Positions 1 to 10,496 are shown, numbered from the stretch's first letter. The stretch: DNA of 64,000 nucleotides from Paracyclopina nana (GCA_019096065.1 JAGUCH010000001.1:930001-994000); one strand, 5' to 3'. Notes: generated by a model from the letters alone, not told the origin. Program-made: numbers and translations.

Positions 1-41
1 CGGACGAGAACTGGTATGTTCAGTGTGATATGGCCGTTGGC
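1..41 (-). rRNA. 5S rRNA B-type, unit 1 (partial)
   Basis: Only the 5' 41 nt are inside the window; the rest lies beyond the left edge. Confidence 0.9.
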
Positions 42-134
42 AAACATTGCTCAGATGGCTTGTTTTTTTGTCCCACTCTCATGCTATGCAACTCAAAAGT
101 AGACTGCAAGGTTGGGCTGGTAAAAAAGTCAGAT

Positions 135-252
135 GCCAACAGCACCCAGGGTTCCCAAGCAGTCTCCCATCTAAGTACTGACTGGGCTCTACATTGCTTG
201 ACTGCAGTGATCAGACGAGAACTGGTACATTCAATGTGATGTGGCCGTTGGC
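135..252 (-). rRNA. 5S rRNA A-type, unit 1 (A reference copy)
   Basis: This is the RNA of the large ribosomal subunit central protuberance, transcribed by Pol III from an internal promoter. On the minus strand the 118-nt gene starts GCCAACGGCC and ends GGGTGCTGTTGGC, so the ends pair as helix I. The internal control region is present (AGTCAAGC at nt 51-58, then the TACTTAGATGGGAGAC region from nt 76). A T6 run follows the 3' end by eight nt. It differs from the B type at nt 12, 19, 24, 25, 40, 49, 59, 69, 81, 88, 92, 95 and 103. Changes 19/59 and 81/95 are paired changes that preserve helices II and IV. That argues for a working RNA rather than a pseudogene, although expression cannot be judged from sequence. 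Confidence 0.92.
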
Positions 253-395
253 AAGCACTGCCACCACACGGCCGCATTTTCAACACCATCGCCTCTGGTG
301 GCCAAGAAAGCAAAAGTCAACCGCACCACCTTGCAGGCACACCTAACACCTGTAGTTGCTGTTTCATAGTGATGACTCACTCACTAAAAAGAAAT

Positions 396-513
396 GCCAA
401 CAGCACCCAGTGTTCCCAGGCGGTCACCCATCCAAGTACTGACTAGGCTCTACACTGCTTGACTTCAGTGATCGGACGAGAACTGGTATGTTCAGTGTGA
501 TATGGCCGTTGGC
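396..513 (-). rRNA. 5S rRNA B-type, unit 2 (B reference copy)
   Basis: This 118-nt 5S gene is the version closer to general animal 5S in the box C region (TACTTGGATGGG, then GACCGCCTGGGAA). The ends pair as helix I (GCCAAC with GTTGGC). Helix II is nt 16-21 with 57-62, and helix IV is closed by G81-C95. A T5 run lies five nt beyond the 3' end and would terminate Pol III. The upstream flank is an A-rich stretch (the T-run near 535-541 on the plus strand) about 25 nt before the start, where arthropod 5S genes often have an AT-rich element. That role is inferred. Confidence 0.93.
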
Positions 514-606
514 AAACATTGCTCAGATGGCTTGTTTTTTTGTCCCACTCTCATGCTATGCAACTCAAAAGTAGACTGCAAGGTTGGGCTGGTAAAAAAG
601 TCAGAT

Positions 607-724
607 GCCAACAGCACCCAGGGTTCCCAAGCAGTCTCCCATCTAAGTACTGACTGGGCTCTACATTGCTTGACTGCAGTGATCAGACGAGAACTGGTAC
701 ATTCAATGTGATGTGGCCGTTGGC
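607..724 (-). rRNA. 5S rRNA A-type, unit 2
   Basis: Reference A sequence; T6 terminator. Confidence 0.9.
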
Positions 725-867
725 AAGCACTGCCACCACACGGCCGCATTTTCAACACCATCGCCTCTGGTGGCCAAGAAAGCAAAAGTCAACCGCACCA
801 CCTTGCAGGCACACCTAACACCTGTAGTTGCTGTTTCATAGTGATGACTCACTCACTAAAAAGAAAT

Positions 868-985
868 GCCAACAGCACCCAGTGTTCCCAGGCGGTCACC
901 CATCCAAGTACTGACTAGGCTCTACACTGCTTGACTTCAGTGATCGGACGAGAACTGGTATGTTCAGTGTGATATGGCCGTTGGC
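868..985 (-). rRNA. 5S rRNA B-type, unit 3
   Basis: Reference B sequence; T5 terminator. Confidence 0.9.
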
Positions 986-1078
986 AAACATTGCTCAGAT
1001 GGCTTGTTTTTTTGTCCCACTCTCATGCTATGCAACTCAAAAGTAGACTGCAAGGTTGGGCTGGTAACTAAGTCAGAT

Positions 1079-1196
1079 GCCAACAGCACCCAGGGTTCCC
1101 AAGCAGTCTCCCATCTAAGTACTGACTGGGCTCTACATTGCTTGACTGCAGTGATCAGACGAGAACTGGTACATTCAATGTGATGTGGCCGTTGGC
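1079..1196 (-). rRNA. 5S rRNA A-type, unit 3
   Basis: Gene intact, but the terminator T-run is broken (plus strand taactaag at 1066-1073). Confidence 0.88.
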
Positions 1197-1339
1197 AAGC
1201 ACTGCCACCACACGGCCGCATTTTCAACACCATCGCCTCTGGTGGCCAAGAAAGCAAAAGTCAACCGCACCACCTTGCAGGCACACCTAACACCTGTAGT
1301 TGCTGTTTCATAGTGATGACTCACTCACTAAAAAGAAAT

Positions 1340-1457
1340 GCCAACAGCACCCAGTGTTCCCAGGCGGTCACCCATCCAAGTACTGACTAGGCTCTACACT
1401 GCTTGACTTCAGTGATCGGACGAGAACTGGTATGTTCAGTGTGATATGGCCGTTGGC
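1340..1457 (-). rRNA. 5S rRNA B-type, unit 4
   Basis: Reference B sequence; T5 terminator. Confidence 0.9.
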
Positions 1458-1549
1458 AAACATTGCTCAGATGGCTTGTTTTTTGTCCCACTCTCATGCT
1501 ATGCAACTCAAAAGTAGACTGCAAGGTTGGGCTGGTAAAAAAGTCAGAT

Positions 1550-1667
1550 GCCAACAGCACCCAGGGTTCCCAAGCAGTCTCCCATCTAAGTACTGACTGG
1601 GCTCTACATTGCTTGACTGCAGTGATCAGACGAGAACTGGTACATTCAATGTGATGTGGCCGTTGGC
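1550..1667 (-). rRNA. 5S rRNA A-type, unit 4
   Basis: Reference A sequence; T6 terminator. Confidence 0.9.
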
Positions 1668-1810
1668 AAGCACTGCCACCACACGGCCGCATTTTCAACA
1701 CCATCGCCTCTGGTGGCCAAGAAAGCAAAAGTCAACCGCACCACCTTGCAGGCACACCTAACACCTGTAGTTGCTGTTTCATAGTGATGACTCACTCACT
1801 AAAGAGAAAT

Positions 1811-1928
1811 GCCAACAGCACCCAGTGTTCCCAGGCGGTCACCCATCCAAGTACTGACTAGGCTCTACACTGCTTGACTTCAGTGATCGGACGAGAACTG
1901 GTATGTTCAGTGTGATATGGCCGTTGGC
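1811..1928 (-). rRNA. 5S rRNA B-type, unit 5
   Basis: Gene intact; terminator reads TTTCTCTTT instead of T5. Confidence 0.9.
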
Positions 1929-2021
1929 AAACATTGCTCAGATGGCTTGTTTTTTTGTCCCACTCTCATGCTATGCAACTCAAAAGTAGACTGCAAGGTT
2001 GGGCTGGTAAAAAAGTCAGAT

Positions 2022-2139
2022 GCCAACAGCACCCAGGGTTCCCAAGCAGTCTCCCATCTAAGTACTGACTGGGCTCTACATTGCTTGACTGCAGTGATCA
2101 GACGAGAACTGGTACATTCAATGTGATGTGGCCGTTGGC
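2022..2139 (-). rRNA. 5S rRNA A-type, unit 5
   Basis: Reference A sequence; T6 terminator. Confidence 0.9.
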
Positions 2140-2282
2140 AAGCACTGCCACCACACGGCCGCATTTTCAACACCATCGCCTCTGGTGGCCAAGAAAGCAA
2201 AAGTCAACCGCACCACCTTGCAGGCACACCTAACACCTGTAGTTGCTGTTTCATAGTGATGACTCACTCACTAAAGAGAAAT

Positions 2283-2400
2283 GCCAACAGCACCCAGTGT
2301 TCCCAGGCGGTCACCCATCCAAGTACTGACTAGGCTCTACACTGCTTGACTTCAGTGATCGGACGAGAACTGGTATGTTCAGTGTGATATGGCCGTTGGC
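2283..2400 (-). rRNA. 5S rRNA B-type, unit 6
   Basis: Gene intact; interrupted TTTCTCTTT terminator, as in unit 5. Confidence 0.9.
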
Positions 2401-2493
2401 AAACATTGCTCAGATGGCTTGTTTTTTTGTCCCACTCTCATGCTATGCAACTCAAAAGTAGACTGCAAGGTTGGGCTGGTAAAAAAGTCAGAT

Positions 2494-2611
2494 GCCAACA
2501 GCACCCAGGGTTCCCAAGCAGTCTCCCATCTAAGTACTGACTGGGCTCTACATTGCTTGACTGCAGTGATCAGACGAGAACTGGTACATTCAATGTGATG
2601 TGGCCGTTGGC
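2494..2611 (-). rRNA. 5S rRNA A-type, unit 6
   Basis: Reference A sequence; T6 terminator. Confidence 0.9.
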
Positions 2612-2754
2612 AAGCACTGCCACCACACGGCCGCATTTTCAACACCATCGCCTCTGGTGGCCAAGAAAGCAAAAGTCAACCGCACCACCTTGCAGGCACA
2701 CCTAACACCTGTAGTTGCTGTTTCATAGTGATGACTCACTCACTAAAAAGAAAT

Positions 2755-2872
2755 GCCAACAGCACCCAGTGTTCCCAGGCGGTCACCCATCCAAGTACTG
2801 ACTAGGCTCTACACTGCTTGACTTCAGTGATCGGACGAGAACTGGTATGTTCAGTGTGATATGGCCGTTGGC
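2755..2872 (-). rRNA. 5S rRNA B-type, unit 7
   Basis: Reference B sequence; T5 terminator; upstream flank altered (ttgcgttccccaccc at about 2893). Confidence 0.9.
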
Positions 2873-2962
2873 AAACATTGCTCAGATGGCTTGTTGCGTT
2901 CCCCACCCATGCTATGCAACTCAAAAGTAGACTGCAAGGTTGGGCTGGTACAAAAGTCAGAT

Positions 2963-3081
2963 GCCAACAGCACCCAGGGTTCCCAAGCAGTCTCCCATCT
3001 AAGTACTGACTGGGCTCTACATTTGCTTGACTGCAGTGATCAGACGAGAACTGGTACATTCAATGTGATGTGGCCGTTGGC
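2963..3081 (-). rRNA. 5S rRNA A-type, unit 7 (+1 nt)
   Basis: 119 nt: one extra A in the 3' strand of helix II. T4 terminator. Confidence 0.87.
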
Positions 3082-3223
3082 AAGCACTGCCACCACACGG
3101 CCGCATTTTCAACACCATCGCCTCTGGTGGCCAAGAAAGCAAAAGTCAACCGCACCACCTTGCAGGCACACCTAACACCTGTAGTTGCTGTTTCATAGTG
3201 ATGACTCACTCACTAAAAGAAAT

Positions 3224-3341
3224 GCCAACAGCACCCAGTGTTCCCAGGCGGTCACCCATCCAAGTACTGACTAGGCTCTACACTGCTTGACTTCAGTGAT
3301 CGGACGAGAACTGGTATGTTCAGTGTGATATGGCCGTTGGC
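3224..3341 (-). rRNA. 5S rRNA B-type, unit 8
   Basis: Reference B sequence; T4 terminator. Confidence 0.9.
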
Positions 3342-3434
3342 AAACATTGCTCAGATGGCTTGTTTTTTTGTCCCACTCTCATGCTATGCAACTCAAAAGT
3401 AGACTGCAAGGTTGGGCTGGTAAAAAAGTCAGAT

Positions 3435-3552
3435 GCCAACAGCACCCAGGGTTCCCAAGCAGTCTCCCATCTAAGTACTGACTGGGCTCTACATTGCTTG
3501 ACTGCAGTGATCAGACGAGAACTGGTACATTCAATGTGATGTGGCCGTTGGC
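3435..3552 (-). rRNA. 5S rRNA A-type, unit 8
   Basis: Reference A sequence; T6 terminator. Confidence 0.9.
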
Positions 3553-3694
3553 AAGCACTGCCACCACACGGCCGCATTTTCAACACCATCGCCTCTGGTG
3601 GCCAAGAAAGCAAAAATCAACCGCACCACCTTGCAGGCACACCTAACACCTGTAGTTGCTGTTTCATAGTGATGACTCACTCACTAAGAGAAAT

Positions 3695-3812
3695 GCCAAC
3701 AGCACCCAGTGTTCCCAGGCGGTCACCCATCCAAGTACTGACTAGGCTCTACACTGCTTGACTTCAGTGATCGGACGAGAACTGGTATGTTCAGTGTGAT
3801 ATGGCCGTTGGC
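3695..3812 (-). rRNA. 5S rRNA B-type, unit 9
   Basis: Gene intact; terminator reduced to TTTCTCTT. Confidence 0.9.
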
Positions 3813-3900
3813 AAACATTGCTCAGATGGCTTGTTTTTGTCCCACTCTCATGCTATGCAACTCAAAAGTAGACTGCAAGGTTGGGCTGGTAAAGTCAGAT

Positions 3901-4019
3901 GCCAACAGCACCCAGGGTTCCCAAGCAGTCTCCCATCTAAGTACTGACTGGGCTCTACATTTGCTTGACTGCAGTGATCAGACGAGAACTGGTACATTCA
4001 ATGTGATGTGGCCGTTGGC
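3901..4019 (-). rRNA. 5S rRNA A-type, unit 9 (+1 nt)
   Basis: Helix II insertion; terminator only T3. Confidence 0.86.
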
Positions 4020-4161
4020 AAGCACTGCCACCACACGGCCGCATTTTCAACACCATCGCCTCTGGTGGCCAAGAAAGCAAAAGTCAACCGCACCACCTTG
4101 CAGGCACACCTAACACCTGTAGTTGCTGTTTCATAGTGATGACTCACTCACTAAAAGAAAT

Positions 4162-4279
4162 GCCAACAGCACCCAGTGTTCCCAGGCGGTCACCCATCCA
4201 AGTACTGACTAGGCTCTACACTGCTTGACTTCAGTGATCGGACGAGAACTGGTATGTTCAGTGTGATATGGCCGTTGGC
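4162..4279 (-). rRNA. 5S rRNA B-type, unit 10
   Basis: Reference B sequence; T4 terminator. Confidence 0.9.
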
Positions 4280-4369
4280 AAACATTGCTCAGATGGCTTG
4301 TTTTTGTCCCACTCTCATGCTATGCAACTCAAAAGTAGACTGCAAGGTTGGGCTGGTAAAAAGTCAGAT

Positions 4370-4487
4370 GCCAACAGCACCCAGGGTTCCCAAGCAGTCT
4401 CCCATCTAAGTACTGACTGGGCTCTACATTGCTTGACTGCAGTGATCAGACGAGAACTGGTACATTCAATGTGATGTGGCCGTTGGC
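4370..4487 (-). rRNA. 5S rRNA A-type, unit 10
   Basis: Reference A sequence; T5 terminator. Confidence 0.9.
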
Positions 4488-4630
4488 AAGCACTGCCACC
4501 ACACGGCCGCATTTTCAACACCATCGCCTCTGGTGGCCAAGAAAGCAAAAGTCAACCGCACCACCTTGCAGGCACACCTAACACCTGTAGTTGCTGTTTC
4601 ATAGTGATGACTCACTCACTAAAAAGAAAT

Positions 4631-4748
4631 GCCAACAGCACCCAGTGTTCCCAGGCGGTCACCCATCCAAGTACTGACTAGGCTCTACACTGCTTGACTT
4701 CAGTGATCGGACGAGAACTGGTATGTTCAGTGTGATATGGCCGTTGGC
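4631..4748 (-). rRNA. 5S rRNA B-type, unit 11
   Basis: Reference B sequence; T5 terminator. Confidence 0.9.
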
Positions 4749-4838
4749 AAACATTGCTCAGATGGCTTGTTTTTGTCCCACTCTCATGCTATGCAACTCA
4801 AAAAGTAGACTGCAAGGTTGGGCTGGTAAAAGTCAGAT

Positions 4839-4956
4839 GCCAACAGCACCCAGGGTTCCCAAGCAGTCTCCCATCTAAGTACTGACTGGGCTCTACATTG
4901 CTTGACTGCAGTGATCAGACGAGAACTGGTACATTCAATGTGATGTGGCCGTTGGC
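4839..4956 (-). rRNA. 5S rRNA A-type, unit 11
   Basis: Reference A sequence; T4 terminator. Confidence 0.9.
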
Positions 4957-5099
4957 AAGCACTGCCACCACACGGCCGCATTTTCAACACCATCGCCTCT
5001 GGTGGCCAAGAAAGCAAAAGTCAACCGCACCACCTTGCAGGCACACCTAACACCTGTAGTTGCTGTTTCATAGTGATGACTCACTCACTAAAAAGAAAT

Positions 5100-5217
5100 G
5101 CCAACAGCACCCAGTGTTCCCAGGCGGTCACCCATCCAAGTACTGACTAGGCTCTACACTGCTTGACTTCAGTGATCGGACGAGAACTGGTATGTTCAGT
5201 GTGATATGGCCGTTGGC
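5100..5217 (-). rRNA. 5S rRNA B-type, unit 12
   Basis: Gene intact; its upstream flank (5240-5302) is a diverged spacer. Confidence 0.9.
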
Positions 5218-5310
5218 AAACATTGCTCAGATGGCTTGTTTAATGGTCCCACTCTCAAGCTATGCAACTCAAAAGGCGACTGCCAGGTTGGGCCGATATA
5301 AAAGTCAGAT

Positions 5311-5429
5311 GCCAACAGCACCCAGGGTTCCCAAGCAGTCTCCCATCTAAGTACTGACTGGGCTCTACATTTGCTTGACTGCAGTGATCAGACGAGAACT
5401 GGTACATTCAATGTGATGTGGCCGTTGGC
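5311..5429 (-). rRNA. 5S rRNA A-type, unit 12 (+1 nt)
   Basis: Helix II insertion; T4 terminator within a diverged spacer. Confidence 0.86.
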
Positions 5430-5572
5430 AAGCACTGCCACCACACGGCCGCATTTTCAACACCATCGCCTCTGGTGGCCAAGAAAGCAAAAGTCAACCG
5501 CACCACCTTGCAGGCACACCTAACACCTGTAGTTGCTGTTTCATAGTGATGACTCACTCACTAAAAAGAAAT

Positions 5573-5690
5573 GCCAACAGCACCCAGTGTTCCCAGGCGG
5601 TCACCCATCCAAGTACTGACTAGGCTCTACACTGCTTGACTTCAGTGATCGGACGAGAACTGGTATGTTCAGTGTGATATGGCCGTTGGC
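5573..5690 (-). rRNA. 5S rRNA B-type, unit 13
   Basis: Reference B sequence; T5 terminator. Confidence 0.9.
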
Positions 5691-5780
5691 AAACATTGCT
5701 CAGATGGCTTGTTTTTGTCCCACTCTCATGCTATGCAACTCAAAAGTAGACTGCAAGGTTGGGCTGGTAAAAAGTCAGAT

Positions 5781-5898
5781 GCCAACAGCACCCAGGGTTC
5801 CCAAGCAGTCTCCCATCTAAGTACTGACTGGGCTCTACATTTCTTGACTGCAGTGATCAGACGAGAACTGGTACATTCAATGTGATGTGGCCGTTGGC
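5781..5898 (-). rRNA. 5S rRNA A-type, unit 13
   Basis: One base change (C to A at nt 57 on the RNA strand) at the base of helix II; T5 terminator. Confidence 0.88.
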
Positions 5899-6040
5899 AA
5901 GCACTGCCACCACACGGCCGCATTTTCAACACCATCGCCTCTGGTGGCCAAGAAAGCAAAGTCAACCGCACCACCTTGCAGGCACACCTAACACCTGTAG
6001 TTGCTGTTTCATAGTGATGACTCACTCACTAAAAAGAAAT

Positions 6041-6158
6041 GCCAACAGCACCCAGTGTTCCCAGGCGGTCACCCATCCAAGTACTGACTAGGCTCTACAC
6101 TGCTTGACTTCAGTGATCGGACGAGAACTGGTATGTTCAGTGTGATATGGCCGTTGGC
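6041..6158 (-). rRNA. 5S rRNA B-type, unit 14
   Basis: Reference B sequence; T5 terminator. Confidence 0.9.
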
Positions 6159-6249
6159 AAACATTGCTCAGATGGCTTGTTTTTTTGTCCCACTCTCATG
6201 CTATGCAACTCAAAAGTAGACTGCAAGGTTGGGCTGGTAAAAGTCAGAT

Positions 6250-6368
6250 GCCAACAGCACCCAGGGTTCCCAAGCAGTCTCCCATCTAAGTACTGACTGG
6301 GCTCTACATTTGCTTGACTGCAGTGATCAGACGAGAACTGGTACATTCAATGTGATGTGGCCGTTGGC
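6250..6368 (-). rRNA. 5S rRNA A-type, unit 14 (+1 nt)
   Basis: Helix II insertion; T4 terminator. Confidence 0.87.
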
Positions 6369-6511
6369 AAGCACTGCCACCACACGGCCGCATTTTCAAC
6401 ACCATCGCCTCTGGTGGCCAAGAAAGCAAAAGTCAACCGCACCACCTTGCAGGCACACCTAACACCTGTAGTTGCTGTTTCATAGTGATGACTCACTCAC
6501 TAAAAAGAAAT

Positions 6512-6629
6512 GCCAACAGCACCCAGTGTTCCCAGGCGGTCACCCATCCAAGTACTGACTAGGCTCTACACTGCTTGACTTCAGTGATCGGACGAGAACT
6601 GGTATGTTCAGTGTGATATGGCCGTTGGC
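6512..6629 (-). rRNA. 5S rRNA B-type, unit 15
   Basis: Gene intact; upstream A-run lengthened on the RNA strand. Confidence 0.9.
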
Positions 6630-6718
6630 AAACATTGCTCAGATGGCTTTTTTTTTTCCCACTCTCATGCTATGCAACTCAAAAGTAGACTGCAAGGTTG
6701 GGCTGGTAAAAGTCAGAT

Positions 6719-6836
6719 GCCAACAGCACCCAGGGTTCCCAAGCAGTCTCCCATCTAAGTACTGACTGGGCTCTACATTGCTTGACTGCAGTGATCAGAC
6801 GAGAACTGGTACATTCAATGTGATGTGGCCGTTGGC
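6719..6836 (-). rRNA. 5S rRNA A-type, unit 15
   Basis: Reference A sequence; T4 terminator. Confidence 0.9.
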
Positions 6837-6979
6837 AAGCACTGCCACCACACGGCCGCATTTTCAACACCATCGCCTCTGGTGGCCAAGAAAGCAAAAG
6901 TCAACCGCACCACCTTGCAGGCACACCTAACACCTGTAGTTGCTGTTTCATAGTGATGACTCACTCACTAAAAAGAAAT

Positions 6980-7097
6980 GCCAACAGCACCCAGTGTTCC
7001 CAGGCGGTCACCCATCCAAGTACTGACTAGGCTCTACACTGCTTGACTTCAGTGATCGGACGAGAACTGGTATGTTCAGTGTGATATGGCCGTTGGC
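6980..7097 (-). rRNA. 5S rRNA B-type, unit 16
   Basis: Reference B sequence; T5 terminator. Confidence 0.9.
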
Positions 7098-7190
7098 AAA
7101 CATTGCTCAGATGGCTTGTTTTTTTGTCCCACTCTCATGCTATGCAACTCAAAAGTAGACTGCAAGGTTGGGCTGGTAATATAGTCAGAT

Positions 7191-7308
7191 GCCAACAGCA
7201 CCCAGGGTTCCCAAGCAGTCTCCCATCTAAGTACTGACTGGGCTCTACATTGCTTGACTGCAGTGATCAGACGAGAACTGGTACATTCAATGTGATGTGG
7301 CCGTTGGC
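7191..7308 (-). rRNA. 5S rRNA A-type, unit 16
   Basis: Gene intact; T-run destroyed (plus strand taatatag at about 7178). Confidence 0.88.
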
Positions 7309-7451
7309 AAGCACTGCCACCACACGGCCGCATTTTCAACACCATCGCCTCTGGTGGCCAAGAAAGCAAAAGTCAACCGCACCACCTTGCAGGCACACCT
7401 AACACCTGTAGTTGCTGTTTCATAGTGATGACTCACTCACTAAAAAGAAAT

Positions 7452-7569
7452 GCCAACAGCACCCAGTGTTCCCAGGCGGTCACCCATCCAAGTACTGACT
7501 AGGCTCTACACTGCTTGACTTCAGTGATCGGACGAGAACTGGTATGTTCAGTGTGATATGGCCGTTGGC
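7452..7569 (-). rRNA. 5S rRNA B-type, unit 17
   Basis: Reference B sequence; T5 terminator. Confidence 0.9.
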
Positions 7570-7662
7570 AAACATTGCTCAGATGGCTTGTTTTTTTGTC
7601 CCACTCTCATGCTATGCAACTCAAAAGTAGACTGCAAGGTTGGGCTGGTACTCTTCTCAGAT

Positions 7663-7780
7663 GCCAACAGCACCCAGGGTTCCCAAGCAGTCTCCCATCT
7701 AAGTACTGACTGGGCTCTACATTGCTTGACTGCAGTGATCAGACGAGAACTGGTACATTCAATGTGATGTGGCCGTTGGC
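7663..7780 (-). rRNA. 5S rRNA A-type, unit 17
   Basis: Gene intact; T-run replaced by tactcttctc on the plus strand, so no terminator at the usual place. Confidence 0.88.
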
Positions 7781-7923
7781 AAGCACTGCCACCACACGGC
7801 CGCATTTTCAACACCATCGCCTCTGGTGGCCAAGAAAGCAAAAGTCAACCGCACCACCTTGCAGGCACACCTAACACCTGTAGTTGCTGTTTCATAGTGA
7901 TGACTCACTCACTAAAAAGAAAT

Positions 7924-8041
7924 GCCAACAGCACCCAGTGTTCCCAGGCGGTCACCCATCCAAGTACTGACTAGGCTCTACACTGCTTGACTTCAGTGAT
8001 CGGACGAGAACTGGTATGTTCAGTGTGATATGGCCGTTGGC
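7924..8041 (-). rRNA. 5S rRNA B-type, unit 18
   Basis: Reference B sequence; T5 terminator. Confidence 0.9.
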
Positions 8042-8135
8042 AAACATTGCTCAGATGGCTTGTTTTTTTGTCCCACTCTCATGCTATGCAACTCAAAAGT
8101 AGACTGCAAGGTTGGGGTGGTAGAAAGTGTCAGAT

Positions 8136-8253
8136 GCCAACAGCACCCAGGGTTCCCAAGCAGTCTCCCATCTAAGTACTGACTGGGCTCTACATTGCTT
8201 GACTGCAGTGATCAGACGAGAACTGGTACATTCAATGTGATGTGGCCGTTGGC
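8136..8253 (-). rRNA. 5S rRNA A-type, unit 18
   Basis: Gene intact; terminator only T3 in a rearranged stretch. Confidence 0.88.
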
Positions 8254-8396
8254 AAGCACTGCCACCACACGGCCGCATTTTCAACACCATCGCCTCTGGT
8301 GGCCAAGAAAGCAAAAGTCAACCGCACCACCTTGCAGGCACACCTAACACCTGTAGTTGCTGTTTCATAGTGATGACTCACTCACTAAAAAGAAAT

Positions 8397-8514
8397 GCCA
8401 ACAGCACCCAGTGTTCCCAGGCGGTCACCCATCCAAGTACTGACTAGGCTCTACACTGCTTGACTTCAGTGATCGGACGAGAACTGGTATGTTCAGTGTG
8501 ATATGGCCGTTGGC
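8397..8514 (-). rRNA. 5S rRNA B-type, unit 19
   Basis: Reference B sequence; T5 terminator. Confidence 0.9.
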
Positions 8515-8608
8515 AAACATTGCTCAGATGGCTTGTTTTTTTGTCCCACTCTCATGCTATGCAACTCAAAAGTAGACTGCAAGGTTGGGCTGGTAAAAAA
8601 AGTCAGAT

Positions 8609-8726
8609 GCCAACAGCACCCAGGGTTCCCAAGCAGTCTCCCATCTAAGTACTGACTGGGCTTTACATTGCTTGACTGCAGTGATCAGACAAGAACTGGT
8701 ACATTCAATGTGATGTGGCCGTTGGC
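8609..8726 (-). rRNA. 5S rRNA A-type, unit 19
   Basis: Two private substitutions (plus strand ctttac at 8661 and acaaga at 8689); T7 terminator. Confidence 0.87.
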
Positions 8727-8869
8727 AAGCACTGCCACCACACGGCCGCATTTTCAACACCATCGCCTCTGGTGGCCAAGAAAGCAAAAGTCAACCGCAC
8801 CACCTTGCAGGCACACCTAACACCTGTAGTTGCTGTTTCATAGTGATGACTCACTCACTAAAAAGAAAT

Positions 8870-8987
8870 GCCAACAGCACCCAGTGTTCCCAGGCGGTCA
8901 CCCATCCAAGTACTGACTAGGCTCTACACTGCTTGACTTCAGTGATCGGACGAGAACTGGTATGTTCAGTGTGATATGGCCGTTGGC
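8870..8987 (-). rRNA. 5S rRNA B-type, unit 20
   Basis: Reference B sequence; T5 terminator. Confidence 0.9.
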
Positions 8988-9080
8988 AAACATTGCTCAG
9001 ATGGCTTGTTTTTTTGTCCCACTCTCATGCTATGCAACTCAAAAGTAGACTGCAAGGTTGGGCTGGTAAAAAAGTCAGAT

Positions 9081-9198
9081 GCCAACAGCACCCAGGGTTC
9101 CCAAGCAGTCTCCCATCTAAGTACTGACTGGGCTCTACATTGCTTGACTGCAGTGATCAGACGAGAACTGGTACATTCAATGTGATGTGGCCGTTGGC
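9081..9198 (-). rRNA. 5S rRNA A-type, unit 20
   Basis: Reference A sequence; T6 terminator. Confidence 0.9.
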
Positions 9199-9341
9199 AA
9201 GCACTGCCACCACACGGCCGCATTTTCAACACCATCGCCTCTGGTGGCCAAGAAAGCAAAAGTCAACCGCACCACCTTGCAGGCACACCTAACACCTGTA
9301 GTTGCTGTTTCATAGTGATGACTCACTCACTAAAAAGAAAT

Positions 9342-9459
9342 GCCAACAGCACCCAGTGTTCCCAGGCGGTCACCCATCCAAGTACTGACTAGGCTCTACA
9401 CTGCTTGACTTCAGTGATCGGACGAGAACTGGTATGTTCAGTGTGATATGGCCGTTGGC
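9342..9459 (-). rRNA. 5S rRNA B-type, unit 21
   Basis: Reference B sequence; T5 terminator. Confidence 0.9.
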
Positions 9460-9552
9460 AAACATTGCTCAGATGGCTTGTTTTTTTGTCCCACTCTCAT
9501 GCTATGCAACTCAAAAGTAGACTGCAAGGTTGGGCTGGTAAAAAAGTCAGAT

Positions 9553-9670
9553 GCCAACAGCACCCAGGGTTCCCAAGCAGTCTCCCATCTAAGTACTGAC
9601 TGGGCTCTACATTGCTTGACTGCAGTGATCAGACGAGAACTGGTACATTCAATGTGATGTGGCCGTTGGC
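9553..9670 (-). rRNA. 5S rRNA A-type, unit 21
   Basis: Reference A sequence; T6 terminator. Confidence 0.9.
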
Positions 9671-9813
9671 AAGCACTGCCACCACACGGCCGCATTTTCA
9701 ACACCATCGCCTCTGGTGGCCAAGAAAGCAAAAGTCAACCGCACCACCTTGCAGGCACACCTAACACCTGTAGTTGCTGTTTCATAGTGATGACTCACTC
9801 ACTAAAAAGAAAT

Positions 9814-9931
9814 GCCAACAGCACCCAGTGTTCCCAGGCGGTCACCCATCCAAGTACTGACTAGGCTCTACACTGCTTGACTTCAGTGATCGGACGAGAA
9901 CTGGTATGTTCAGTGTGATATGGCCGTTGGC
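9814..9931 (-). rRNA. 5S rRNA B-type, unit 22
   Basis: Reference B sequence; T5 terminator. Confidence 0.9.
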
Positions 9932-10023
9932 AAACATTGCTCAGATGGCTTGTTTTTTGTCCCACTCTCATGCTATGCAACTCAAAAGTAGACTGCAAGG
10001 TTGGGCTGGTAAAAAAGTCAGAT

Positions 10024-10141
10024 GCCAACAGCACCCAGGGTTCCCAAGCAGTCTCCCATCTAAGTACTGACTGGGCTCTACATTGCTTGACTGCAGTGAT
10101 CAGACGAGAACTGGTACATTCAATGTGATGTGGCCGTTGGC
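10024..10141 (-). rRNA. 5S rRNA A-type, unit 22
   Basis: Reference A sequence; T6 terminator. Confidence 0.9.
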
Positions 10142-10284
10142 AAGCACTGCCACCACACGGCCGCATTTTCAACACCATCGCCTCTGGTGGCCAAGAAAGC
10201 AAAAGTCAACCGCACCACCTTGCAGGCACACCTAACACCTGTAGTTGCTGTTTCATAGTGATGACTCACTCACTAAAAAGAAAT

Positions 10285-10402
10285 GCCAACAGCACCCAGT
10301 GTTCCCAGGCGGTCACCCATCCAAGTACTGACTAGGCTCTACACTGCTTGACTTCAGTGATCGGACGAGAACTGGTATGTTCAGTGTGATATGGCCGTTG
10401 GC
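10285..10402 (-). rRNA. 5S rRNA B-type, unit 23
   Basis: Gene intact; upstream A-run rearranged (tttttccctttgccac on the plus strand). Confidence 0.9.
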
Positions 10403-10496
10403 AAACATTGCTCAGATGGCTTTTTCCCTTTGCCACACTCTCATGCTATGCAACTCAAAAGTAGACTGCAAGGTTGGGCTGGTAAAAAAGTCAGAT

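Noticed and set aside
253-395. SL RNA or snRNA gene linked to the 5S unit
   Set aside because: No Sm-site-like motif or matching splice-leader structure seen in either spacer, although 5S units in some animals carry one.
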